DNA of 64,000 nucleotides from Cryptomeria japonica (lineage: Eukaryota > Streptophyta > Pinopsida > Cupressales > Cupressaceae), in NCBI RefSeq assembly GCF_030272615.1, contig NC_081406.1, positions 214,887,497-214,951,496 on the forward strand, given 5' to 3'. The stretch's first letter is position 1, and each line of letters begins with the position of its first letter. Of the stretch, positions 1 through 10,484 are shown piece after piece. The notes beneath the pieces were generated by a model. That model was not told the DNA's origin and searched no databases. It worked only from the letters and a program-made list of their open reading frames with translations. Made by a program: the position numbers and the translations under genes.

Positions 1-412
1 ATGTCTAGTTAGAAGAAGTGGGGGTGTGCATAAGAATTTATATGTTTCTACTTTGGATTAAGCTTTATACCTAGGTGAAGAAATTAAATGATGCATATAT
101 GTTGTATGGGTGTTACCTTTTGTTGGTTCCTAAACCAATAGTCCCTGAGTTCTAGAGGAATTTCCACTAACTCATTGACAAACTCGGGGAAATATTTGGC
201 AATGAATAAGATTTAGCCCCAAGGCTGCAATCTCCTGCACTTTTGGCTCTGCAAGACGAATGCGGGTAGACCTAAGCACTACCAAAATAACTCATCAATT
301 CCACTAATCAAAGCATCACTAATTTTAGCAGATATCCCAATGTTTCTATTCCAAGGAAAGTGTATGAAGTTTAGATTGGGCTACTATCCTGGCTTTAGAA
401 CTTTCACTAAGC
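1..412. other. Unassigned flank left of element J
   Basis: No domain, LTR end or repeat is recognisable here. It is one side of the site into which J inserted; the other side resumes at 5828. ORFs are short and broken on both strands. Confidence 0.5.
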
Positions 413-417
413 ACTTG

Positions 418-2077
418 TGATGTAGAGGATGGAGGATCTGGTTGTAATCTTGCAAACTAAAGTATAATATGGACCCAAACCCCAACACTCCTATGGTGTT
501 TCAAATGCTCAAAGTGCCTCAATAGGCTCAAAACTTGTCTTCACCTTAATCAAGTGTTTCCTCCACCTCCACATACATCAAATAACTTCAACTAACATGT
601 CTCTAAGGTTTTCAAACCCTCAACTCATCAACTGATACAAAAACGCAAATCTAGCCCTTCACTAGGCCTATTTGTCTAGTAGCCTTGCTTGGACTGTTTT
701 ATGCCCTTTTCATGAAGTTTTCCCAAAACACCAACCAATGTTTTGACTGATTTAGATACCAAATATCAACCTCTATCAACACCCAAAATATTTCCTATGA
801 TTGTTTTGGAACAAAGCCTTCAAAAAACTATTGTCCCTAGTCACCGTGAGGGCTAATTAGGTCACTTTTGTGAAGGAAGTACCCTCCAAACTCACTTCCA
901 GACTTAACCATTTTGTAAAGTCTCTTTTTATGGTCTCAATCCAATTTTTTTTCAGGTTTTAAGTTTTGGTTTCAATCCTAGATACCCAAACTCCAAAAAC
1001 CTCACTAAATCAACCTTACAACTAGGGCTTTCTCAAAATCCCACCTCCAGTCACTTCTGAGGCTCAACCAAAGCTCAAACACCTTCAAAATGGTATTTAT
1101 AGACACTTCAATGCACAAAATACTCCCCTTGTTCAATCAGATTCTCTGCTGCTACACTCTAGCCTTCATTTTCACACATTTTCAGTCATTTTTCTTGTAT
1201 TTTCAGTCACTTTTCATGGTGTACACTTACACTCACATTAATTCCTATCAATAATAGGTTAGGAAATTATTTTACATGTCAAAATGAACCCATCCCATGA
1301 GAATCAGAGGCATCATTCATGAAATGGATCCATACATCCTTCTAACTTCACAAATTTAAAGAGAAAATCACTGTCTTTTCTGGGACAGTCAGCAATAAAA
1401 GAAAATGTGATACTTTCAAGATTTCAAAATGAAATTAATACATAAAATTAATAACAAATAAACCCCCAATTTACAACAATGGTGATCCCTCAGCCAAACA
1501 ATGCTAAAAAAGCATGAGAAAACAAGGATTTGACAAGAAACAAAGAGTTTTTTATTAATTTTCTGAGACAGTCCGTACAAGTCTGTACCTGCATCATCCA
1601 ACCACACCAAAATGACTTTAAGGACTTTATAAGACCTTCCCCAACCAACTCCAACTGATCTCCAATTGATTAGAGTGATTAAAATGTTTAAACAACTCCA
1701 AAACTTAATTCCCACCAAAACTGGAACTAGCTATTAGAAGTCCAATTTTTGAATTTAAACTTCATTTTTAATGCATTCAATTAGCTAAACCTATCAAATC
1801 AATGGGTTTTAATCATGATATGATTATTTAAAGCATACTAGACCCTTATTCAACCTATCTAGACTCCTAGGCATCATTTGCCCAGTTACATTGCATTTTG
1901 GTCCTTAGGCCTTTATCAGGACCTTTAGGACTTTTACACATTACATATGATTTATTGCTTTCAAAAGCCATTATTGGCTCCAAAACTCTCCAATCAACTT
2001 GATTTCCCTCATAAAACCTTCCTGGTATCTTGATTGTCTTCTTGGTTTTGTAGGTTTTCCAGGGTGCTCCTGCACCA
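418..2077 (-). repeat. J 3' LTR
   Basis: Direct repeat of 4163-5822 with the same length (1660 bp). On the minus strand it begins TGGTGCAGGAGC and ends CTACATCA. A TATAAATA promoter element is readable on the minus strand at about 1094-1101. A 100-codon ORF inside it has a diverged copy in the other LTR, but its codons show no sign of selection and it is not called a gene. Confidence 0.9.
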
Positions 2078-2092
2078 TACTCCCCACCAATT
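2078..2092 (-). promoter_or_regulatory. J polypurine tract
   Basis: On the minus strand the sequence AATTGGTGGGGAGTA abuts the start of the 3' LTR, where plus-strand DNA priming occurs. Position and purine content fit. Confidence 0.7.
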
Positions 2093-2454
2093 AAAATACT
2101 CTTGTCCCAAGAGTGATGCTGCTACTTCCAAACATTAGATTGATGTTGTCTCCTTACAAATCCTGATTAAGGAATGAAATAATCCCCAAAAGTCACCTTC
2201 TTTCTGCATCTTAAACCTGTAGTCACATCACACATTAGATTAGAAACAAAACATGTATTTTGCTGTTGTTGTTTAGGACATTGCTGCTCATAACCAGTTT
2301 GTACATCTGCTCTTCTCTAATCCACTTGTTGTACCTACAACTTCTCTTTCACACCCACATATCCCTACTCAACAATAGGACATTTTACTGAACCGATTTG
2401 CATAAAAGATAAATCCCATAAATCATCATGAAGAGGACTATTCTTCCTCATAGT
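2093..2454 (-). other. J region between protease and polypurine tract
   Basis: About 360 bp where an autonomous gypsy element would have several kilobases of RT, RNase H and integrase. I see no pol residue here. Confidence 0.6.
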
Positions 2455-2988
2455 CTACTGCAAATTAGCATCTTCCTTCCAACCAGTATCTTCTTGTTTT
2501 TCAACCTGCCTTATCATTGGTAAATGCTCCCCAAAACATATTATAGGATTCTCTTTCAAGATCCCCAAAGGTAAAGGATTCGACTTATATTTCTGACCAT
2601 CTTTATGAACCAAATATGTGTTATCAAAACCATCATGTAGTGTTCTTCTACTATGTTGCCAAGGTCTTCCTAATATCAAATGTGCACAAGTCATAGGAAC
2701 CATATCACATAATACCTTATCTTGATATGGACCAATAGAAAAATTCACATAAGCCTTCAAACTAACCTCTACATGCTGTTGTTGGGTAACCCAAGTGGCC
2801 TTGTAGGGATTAGGATGGTCAAATGGTACAATTCCTAACGTGGTTATCATATCAATAGATAGAAGATTACTATGTGATCCTGAATCAATGATTACCTTAC
2901 ATATCTTTCCTTTGCATAAACAAGTAGTTCTAAAGATTGTTACCTTCAAGGATAGGGTCTGCTCTCTTTGATTCTTCTTTCTTCTCAT
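2455..2988 (-). pseudogene. J aspartic protease (gypsy PR) fragment
   Basis: A 177-residue open stretch resembling the retropepsin-like protease of gypsy elements. The catalytic motif is intact as IIDSGSHSNLLS near residue 35. A GRPW motif near residue 108 (LILGRPWQHSRR) is typical of the end of the protease fold and is also present in G (LLGRPW). The enzyme would process the Gag polyprotein inside particles. Its frame differs from that of the upstream gag, so at least two frameshifts separate them, and the ATG at 2988 is probably internal to the original polyprotein. No RT follows. A degenerate copy of a once functional gag-protease is the most likely status. Confidence 0.8.
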
Positions 2989-3000
2989 CTTCTTGTACCA

Positions 3001-4109
3001 TATTCACTCTTCTATCTCTGCCTTGTTCAGATTCAATCCACTTAGGACATCTGAATGATTAGTTCCCAATCTCATTGCAATGAAAAACACTTACCTGTAA
3101 AGATTCCACTTCCTCTTCCTCCTCCAAATTTTCCACCTCTATGGTTGTATCCTCCTCTTGGTTCTGAAAAACTTTCTTTTCCTTTCTCATTGCTGCCTTG
3201 CCCTTGATCTCTATTACCTCTTCCTCTATTAGAAATGCCTCCTCTTCCACCATTACCTGATCTTTCTTGTTTTCTTTTCACCTTCTCTTCTGCTCTAATT
3301 GCTAACTGATAACATTCACCTATTGTTTTTAGTAGTTGTAGACCAATCTCATCTTGAAAATTAAATCTTAAGCCATTTATATACCTGGCTACTTTCTCAT
3401 CTTCTTCCTCATATCCTCCTCTGATACTAGGCTTGTGAAATTGCTCAGTGTAAGCCATTACATCCATTTCTTTTTGCTTCAGGTTTTGCCTCATCGTCTT
3501 CACATGAATGGTATAATCAGATGGTAGGAACTGCTCTTTCATCAAACTTTTCATTCTTGACCATGTAGACACTTTTGTTAATCCTCTTGCCATCCTACCA
3601 TTCTAAAAACTAGTCCACCATGTCAATGTTGTACCTCTCAACTTAGTCTTTGTAAATTTCACTTTCCTCTCCTCTTCCATTTCTTCAAACTCAAAATAGT
3701 TATCTAAGGCATCAAGCCATCCTAACACCTCTTCACTATCCATCTTCCCCTGATAGATAGGCAAATCAATATGACTCTTACCTCCACTACCTTGTACTGC
3801 CTTCAACAATCTAACAAATCTCTTTTCTTCAGGGTCCTCTATGTCATTTGTTCATTGCTCTTGGTCTACTATCTCATTCACTTCTTCTTCATCATTGCCT
3901 TCTAGGTTGTCTTGCTCTTCTCTTCTCCTATTCCTCTCAAGGTTATCTATCCTTGATTGCATAGATTCTCTCTCCCTTCTCCATTGTCTTTCTTCTCTTG
4001 CCTTATCCTGCTCTCTTGTTGCATCTTGTTCCCTTCTTTCCCTTCTTTCCCTTTCTAGTATTTCCTTCAATTCTTCTAGTTCTCTTGCCAATTGATTATT
4101 AGGTGCCAT
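3001..4109 (-). pseudogene. J gag (capsid-nucleocapsid) pseudogene
   Basis: Gag starts at the ATG at 4109 with a charged, Glu/Arg-rich coiled-coil segment (about 85 residues). The retrotransposon gag domain follows, with the hallmark LPIYQGKM...VLGWLDALDNYFEF and TLTWW, then VARYINGL. These parts lie in one frame, broken only by a TGA near 3850 and a TAG near 3600. Near 3080 the frame shifts into a damaged zinc knuckle (VFHCNEIGN, then SFRCP) whose histidine position reads Asn. Gly/Arg-rich sequence before the knuckle is typical of nucleocapsid. The protein resembles the Gag of G (33170-34240), which supports a shared origin. Confidence 0.85.
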
Positions 4110-4148
4110 AACTACCTTTAACAAACCTGCAAAAGATCTTTTAGTGAT

Positions 4149-4160
4149 TCTGTCATACCA
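4149..4160 (-). promoter_or_regulatory. J primer-binding site
   Basis: Minus-strand TGGTATGACAGA lies two bases inside the 5' LTR end. It matches the initiator-Met tRNA PBS (TGGTATCAGAGC) at the first six bases and is diverged after that. Confidence 0.7.
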
Positions 4161-4162
4161 CT

Positions 4163-5822
4163 TGATGTAGAGGATGGAGGATCTGGTTGCAATCTTGCAA
4201 ACTAAAGTATAATATGGACCCAAACCCCAACACTCCTATGGTGTTTCAAATGCTCAAAGTGCCTCAATAGGCTCAAAACTTGTCTTCACCTTAATCAAGT
4301 GTTTCCTCCACCTCCACATACATCAAATAACTTCAACTAACATTTATCTAATATTTTCAAACCCTCAACTCATCAACTGATACAAAAACCCAGATCTAGC
4401 CCTTCACTAGGCCTATTTGTCTAGTAGCCCTACCTGGACTATTTTATGCCCTTTTCATGAAATTTTCCCAAAAAACCAACCAATGTTTTGACTGATTTAG
4501 ATACCCAATATCAACCTCTATCAACACCCAAAATATTGCCTATGGTTGTTTTGGAACAAAGCCTTCAAAACACTATTGTCCCTAGTCACTGTGAGGGCTA
4601 AATAGGTCACTTTTGTGAATGAAGTACCCTCCAAACTCACTTCCAGACTTAACCCTTCTATACAGTCTCTTGTTATGGTCTCAATCCAAGGATTTTTAAG
4701 GTTTTAAGTTCTGGTTGCAATCCTAGATACCCAAACTCCAAAAACCCCACTAAATCAACCTTACAACTAGGGCTTTCTCAAAATCCCACCTCCAGTCACT
4801 TTTGAGGCTCAACCAAAGTTCAAAAACCTTCACAATGGTGTTTCTAGACACTTCAATGCATAAAATACCCCCCTTGTTCAATCAGATTCTCTGCTGCTAC
4901 ACTCTAGCCTTCATTTTCACACATTTTCAGTCATTTTTCTTGTATTTTTAGTCACTTTTCATGGTGTACACCTGCACTCACATTAATTCCTGTCAATAAT
5001 AGGTTAGGAAATTATTTTACATGTCAACATGAACCCATCCCATGATAATTAGAGGCATCATTCATGAAATGGATCCATACATCCTTCTAACTTCACAAAT
5101 TTAAAGAGAAAATCATTGTCTTTTCTGGGACAGTCAGCAATAAAAGAAAATGTGATACTTTCAAGATTTCAAAATTCACTTAATACATAAAAGGAATAAC
5201 AAATAAATCCCCAATGTACAACAATGGTGATCCCTTATCCAAACAATGCTAAGAAAGCATGAGAAAACAAGGATTTGACAAGAAACAAAGAGTTTTTTAT
5301 TAATTTTCTGAGACAGTCCGTACAAGTCCATAGCAGCATCATGCAACCACACCAAAATGAATTTTAGGACTTTATAAGACCTTCCCCAACCAACTCCAAC
5401 CAATCTCCAATTGATTAGAGTGATCAAAATGTTTAAACAACTCCAAAACTTAATTCCCACCAAAACTGGAACTAGCTGTTGGAAGTCCAATTTTTGAATT
5501 TAAACTTCATTTTTAATGCATTCAATCAACTAAACCTATCAAATCAATGGGTTTTAATAATGATATGATCATTTAAAGCATACTAGACCCTTATTCAACC
5601 TATCTAGACTCCTAGGCATCATTTGCCCAATTACATTACATTTTGGTCCTTAGGCCTTTATCAGGACCTTTAGGACTTTTACACATTACATATGATTTAT
5701 TGCTTTCAAAAGCCATTATTGGCTCCAAAACTCTCCAATCAACTTGATTTCCCTCATAAAACCTTCCTGGTATCTTGATTGTCTTCTTGGTTTTGTAGGT
5801 TTGTCAGGGTGCTCCTGCACCA
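4163..5822 (-). repeat. J 5' LTR
   Basis: The promoter LTR of J, 1660 bp, repeated at 418-2077. The TATA element visible in the other LTR is degraded here (TTTCTAGA on the plus strand near 4840), so this copy is probably transcriptionally weak. Confidence 0.9.
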
Positions 5823-5827
5823 ACTTG

Positions 5828-7770
5828 GGATGAGCTTTCTACACTACACCTACTCCTATGAACTAAAAATAAAAGAGACTTGAAGAGGGAATAATTCTGA
5901 GAATCTAAATAACACATAAAATCAGTGTCTTCGCAACTGGGTAGCAGAGTCTACTTTCATAATGTGTCTTTATACCCAAATAGGTTAACTTTTAACCCAA
6001 AAGATCTAAGAATCAATGTCTTGCATCAATACTTATCAACTAAGCTCTCTTTACAATCATACTTGATGATCCTACATGCAACAAACTTTATCCAACATCC
6101 TATTTAATTAGTTTAATCTCTTCCTTGAAGAGAAGCACAAACAAGATAAACACCAGACTTGCTGGGACAAAGTTGAACAATCCTTGATCTTAACTTCAGA
6201 AACAATATTGTTACATAATGGAGACAACCACAAGAAGAACAATTTTTCATTTCATGTACTACTGATTACAACTATTCCAAGTATGAAGCATTACAAACTA
6301 AAAAAGTATCATCTAACTGTCATTACAATCATGCATTGTACATGGCTCTCATGGAGCAGAAATTATGGAGCTTAACCCCTCGGACTAAAAATTAAAACTA
6401 CTACTAACTATCTCCTACTCCCAAAAAAATAAAACTTAGAATGAGAAAACAACCAAGAGATGCAAAACAAAAACCTAGGAAACCCTAGGTTGTATCCCAT
6501 TGGTTGTTACATTCTCAGGAATTTAAAATCCCCTCTTTGAAATCTGCACTTAATTCCATTGGTTGTCCTCTCTTCCTTGAGCCTATTGATTGCTTTTAAA
6601 AATTTAGAGAAATCCTCATTCAGTAACCTATCCATTTTCAAAATCTGCACCTTGTCCCAAGCTTGCCATAACTTGAACTTATGACCCCTATTGGAAGTTG
6701 TCAAAAGTTTGAAAATTACCATCTTGGTTGTACTTGTCAATTCAAAATTTTGCACCTTTTCTAATGTTTCCTCTTTTGGTCACTATCCATCTCTGACTAA
6801 AAAATCCCACTTTACCTCTCTACTCTTGAAAACTAAATATTTCCCCTTTGGTGAAAAGAAATAGCTGATTTTTACTTTGAGTCTTCTCGCTACCTAAAAA
6901 CGAATAAAAAACCCCTTTTCATTGAAAATGTAACCTGTTGTTTCTCACATGTGACCCCCTAGAATAGAATACTTTATCTCACACCTCTAGTGAGGGATTA
7001 TCACATTTGGTCACATGATCCCCCTTTGAACAAACTGGTAATATTTGAGTCAGAAATTTCACCCCTACTCCAGTTTTCAAAGTTAATCTCTTCATCTCAT
7101 ACAAGTGTGTCCTTTCTGCACCTCAAACCTAGGAGTAGAAATAGCCTCTATATATTCACAACATTAGCTCTAGGGACACTTTCATACAGCACCATGTCAC
7201 CCTTTTTGTGTTCCTACAAAATAGACCATATGACCTATAATGGAATTATATCTTGGACATATGGCAAATTCACACTTCTTCCTTATGTCTAGTGTACAGT
7301 GGTCTATATTTCCACACGGTGTGATTTTTTGCATTGGGGTTTGGATGCAATGAAATCTATAGGAATCAAGAACAACACCACCTCCACAATTGTCATAAAT
7401 CGATCTTCTCTATCAATAGGGAATGTAGGTTGCAATGAGTGAATCTATTGGTGGGTCATTGTTAATACATGGGGAGAAATGCACATCACCATGCTTGCAG
7501 TCTCCATAGCATAGTGATATTCTACTGTGAAAATACCCCCTTTTTATGGATCACTATCGTCCATAACACTGTATCCTTTTGTCCATTTTATGGGACCATG
7601 CCTCTAGAAAGCATCAAACAATTCCCATGCTATGTTTCTGCATTCACATATTTCATTGTTAATTGGTGCCAAATTGAATGAACCAATGATCATACATGAC
7701 AAATTACCTTTCACTATATCGGTCTTAATAAGCACCCCAGTTCTCAAAAGTAACCATTAATATTGTCCAT
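5828..7770. other. Unassigned sequence between J and A
   Basis: About 1.9 kb with no recognised domain. It contains several short ORFs of fewer than 105 codons with no family resemblance. On the minus strand, roughly 7380-7770 can be read in one frame with a few stops, continuing from 60222-60077 across the A insertion (separate entry). The rest may be old, eroded transposon or intergenic DNA. Confidence 0.4.
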
Positions 7771-8054
7771 GCATATGTTAGGATAACTAGTGAACAACTA
7801 AGAGAGGGGGTGGTGAATCAGTTGTTAATAGATTATAACATTTAATCCACTTAATAACAGTTGAACAAATTAAGTATCAGTAGAGAAGAAATAGATACCG
7901 GTAAACAATACAACTTAACAATTAAAGATATAATCAATGCAAAGCAACCATACCGCATAACACCATGATTTGTATGTGGAAAACCCAGAAAGAGAAAAAC
8001 CACGGTGGGAAGCCTACCCATAGCTAGATGATACTTCTACAGAAAGTATGTGAT

Positions 8055-9305
8055 TGTAGCATCCTAAAATTGTGACACTTGCAATTTCGACTGCATTTTG
8101 GTCTTCACGATGGCGACGCAACACACAACCTGAATGGAGACCCCGAAACTTGCTCACGACACCAAAAACTGCATTTTTCAAGTACCCTGGCCTGAACCTC
8201 CTTGCACCTTGATGTCCTGGGAGGTGGGACCAGAGCGCCCAGCGCCCTAGTCCCTCAGAACTAGGGCGCCCAGTGCCCTGGTCCCTGGGTCCTATTTTGG
8301 GCCCGGTCTCCTAAGGGGTCTCGGGTCTTTTTGTTTGCAATTTGGAAATTAACTTTCCTGGTTGGCCTAAGGTCGGGAAAATCAGTCTATCAACCCTAAT
8401 TGGCAAGTATATAAACTACATTTTTCTCTCTCATTTGGACATAACACATACATGATGGAAAAAGCGTGGAAACTATACTCAAGCATTCAAGCATTCAAGC
8501 ATTCCTTCAAGCAATTGATCATTTCAAGTCTCCATTCAAGGCTAAGTGTTGCATTCAAGACAAGGATTCAACCATTGAAGAGGAGATCACATACTACATG
8601 CTACATACAACATACAAACATACAACAAACAACAACATCTAAACCTTTGCACATAAGGATACAAACATCCTTAGAACAAGGTATTAGTACTTGTTTTACA
8701 GTCATTTACATTTACAGCTCTTGCTCATTTCTTGGTTAATTCCAAAACCGGGGTTTTACCTAAAGGCAGACCCCTAATCCCTAACCCCCCAATTGTCTTC
8801 GCTTTTCTGTGTGTAGGTTGTAGGTATGCGGCTGAGATTGAAGATCTGGAATCCTTGTGCAGAGACCAACAGATCCCCCTTCGTTTCGCGGATTTTTCGG
8901 AGGATCGTGGCGCTGAGCGCCATCGTCCTGACAACTTTTGCTCAAATTTGCAGGACAGCGCCGTATCGACATTTTACTGCTAATTCCAGGTTTGCAGCTT
9001 CATACTGTATTCCTATCTCAATTTATAAGCGAATCTTTGTCACTTTCTATGCATTCCTAGCTCAATTCCTTTATCGATATTCTTTACAAAAGAGGGTAGC
9101 CTTGTTGTCATAACCCTTGAAATTCATCTAGCATCCAATCTTGCATTATGTGGGATTGGATCTTATGAGTTTCAACCCCTCTTTTGAATGTAAAGTCTCT
9201 CCCCTAAGTGAAAACCATCGAATCCTAGCGAACCTCCCTTCTCTCTCCTTGGAGTTGGAAGAGGGGAGAGCAACTAGGGTTCGATCACGATTTTTCCGCT
9301 TTACA
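8055..9305 (+). repeat. B 5' LTR
   Basis: 1251 bp, TGTAGCATCC...GCTTTACA. A TATATAAA box lies at 8408-8415. It has 61 bp (8231-8291) not found in the 3' LTR. That segment holds two GCGCCC-rich inverted motifs and is bounded by GGGAC/GGGTC-like sequence, so a slippage gain or loss is plausible. A GC-rich palindrome lies at 8902-8928. Confidence 0.92.
8408..8415 (+). promoter_or_regulatory. TATA box of B 5' LTR
   Basis: TATATAAA, repeated at 14964-14971 in the 3' LTR. Transcription would begin some 30 bases downstream and read the leader and ORF. Confidence 0.6.
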
Positions 9306-9308
9306 TTT

Positions 9309-9326
9309 TGGTGAACCCGACATGAA
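9309..9326 (+). promoter_or_regulatory. B primer-binding site
   Basis: TGGTGAACCCGACATGAA begins three bases after the LTR end. It starts with TGG as required for a tRNA 3' CCA but is not the initiator-Met type used by all other elements here. I cannot name the tRNA with certainty. Confidence 0.7.
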
Positions 9327-9698
9327 CATCCTTTCTGATTTTTCATGCTTAGATCTGAAAAAATTGATTACATTTCCATGTTTGATCTTTTGCAAAATTT
9401 TAGAGGTGATTGCATAAAAACCCTAAAATTTCTTTTTAGTAATTAAGCTTGTGAAATGTTTAATTGTTGATGCTTGTTTCAGATCTGCCCTTCTATTACA
9501 AATTATCAATTCATATCTATGTTTTAATTTTGAAAATTAAGTGGTTAAGTGTCAAAACCCTAATTTTTAAAACCCTCTTGATTCAACCTTTGTCCGACAA
9601 TTTCACTGATCAAAACATCTCCAAATCAGCTGTAACTTTGGATTCCGCAATAAAATCACAATATCTTTCATCCTTGAAAATTTGGAAAAAAGTTGCGA

Positions 9699-9725
9699 GG
9701 ACCGTGGCGCCGAGTGCCATCGTCC
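9699..9725 (+). repeat. GC-rich palindrome, leader copy 1
   Basis: GGACCGTGGCGC followed by an inverted GCCATCGTCC arm. Related copies lie at 8902-8928, 10327-10357 and 15458-15484. They are the only GC-rich blocks in an A/T-rich leader. Confidence 0.65.
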
Positions 9726-10326
9726 CCAACATTTTTTCTGAAATTTCGGGAGCGAGATCTTACTGTATTTTTCTGCTAAAATCCAGAATTTTGGCTGATT
9801 TTATCAATTTTAACACCTTCAAAATTACAGTCAAAGTTGGTCTTGTGATTGCTTGGATTAAGGCTTTTAAACATTCAAAAAATCATTGAAACTGAAATTT
9901 TGTGTCAAAATTATGTTCTTACTGTCCTAAATCTGAAAAGTGTGTTAACATTCATTAAAAAATTTAGTGCTTTGTTCAAGATCTTGCATTTTGTGACTTT
10001 TGAAATTAAATGCTTAATTACAACAACTTTGATTTCCGCTTTCAAAATTGAATTTTGCGTGAAATTGAGTCAATTTTTAAATTTCAAAATTTGCATTGCT
10101 TTTGACATTCCCTCTAAAATCATAAAATTCAAAATTTCAGTTTCCCTCTTTTTTTTTTTTTTTCAAAATTCAAATTTTGCATTTTTCGACAATCTGGGTA
10201 GGGTTCAATTTTGAGATTGCAACTTTAATTTGGCCTATCTACAGATCGTAAAATCACTCAATTTTTTCAAATTGGCTTTAAAATCATCATACCTTTCATC
10301 CCTGCAAATTTCAAAAAAAGTTGCAA

Positions 10327-10357
10327 GGACCGTGTTGCACTCCGAGCGCCACGGTCC
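10327..10357 (+). repeat. GC-rich palindrome, leader copy 2
   Basis: Arms GGACCGTG and CACGGTCC pair perfectly over 8 bp, with a 15-base spacer. It sits 128 bases upstream of the ORF start. Confidence 0.65.
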
Positions 10358-10484
10358 CGGGCATTTTTTCCGAAATTTCGGGAGACTGTCGTGATTGCAT
10401 TTAACAGCTTAAATCCAGAAGATTGGCTGATTTTACTGAAAATTGCTACCTCTAAAATCAAAATTTTCTCTCCTTCTCTAGTGC

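Larger units (their letters stand above)
418..5822 (-). mobile_element. Element J: gag-protease-only Ty3/gypsy retrotransposon
   Basis: A complete LTR element with two 1660-bp LTRs (418-2077 and 4163-5822) and a perfect TSD, ACTTG, at 413-417 and 5823-5827. The internal region is only about 2.1 kb. On the minus strand it holds a primer-binding site, gag, protease and a polypurine tract. Reverse transcriptase, RNase H and integrase are absent, so movement would need enzymes from another element. Its LTR ends (TGGTGCAGGAGC...CATCA), LTR length, PBS type and Gag sequence resemble those of G at 30742-39463. That makes G's family the probable helper, which is an inference. Confidence 0.9.
9327..10484 (+). 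other. B 5' leader with repeated units
   Basis: A long, A/T-rich untranslated leader. Two related stretches, about 9640-9805 and 10265-10440, share a block order: an ATCTTTCATCC-like block, a GTTGC(G/A)AGGACCGTG palindrome, TTTTTTC-GAAATTTCGGGAG, then an ATCCAGAA...GGCTGATTTTA block. The LTR segment 8890-8995 is a looser third copy. The palindromes are annotated separately. Short ORFs here look incidental. Confidence 0.6.

Noticed and set aside
1416-1718. 100-codon ORF in J 3' LTR with a relative at 5176-5490
   Set aside because: The two are the same LTR sequence in two copies. There is no domain, the ends differ by frame changes, and the product is hydrophobic by composition, so chance is the better explanation.
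3841-4095. Ser/Leu-rich plus-strand ORF opposite J's gag
   Set aside because: It is the antisense of a Glu/Arg-rich coiled-coil coding region, which automatically yields a Ser/Leu-rich open frame.
418-5822. LTR boundaries at 421 and 2074 with no TSD
   Set aside because: Extending the ends to TGATGTAGAGG and TGCACCA matches G's termini and yields the perfect TSD ACTTG.
8725-9113. Overlapping ORFs on both strands in B's LTRs (again near 15281-15669)
   Set aside because: LTR sequence with GC-rich patches that lack stops. No family resemblance, and opposing frames are equally open.
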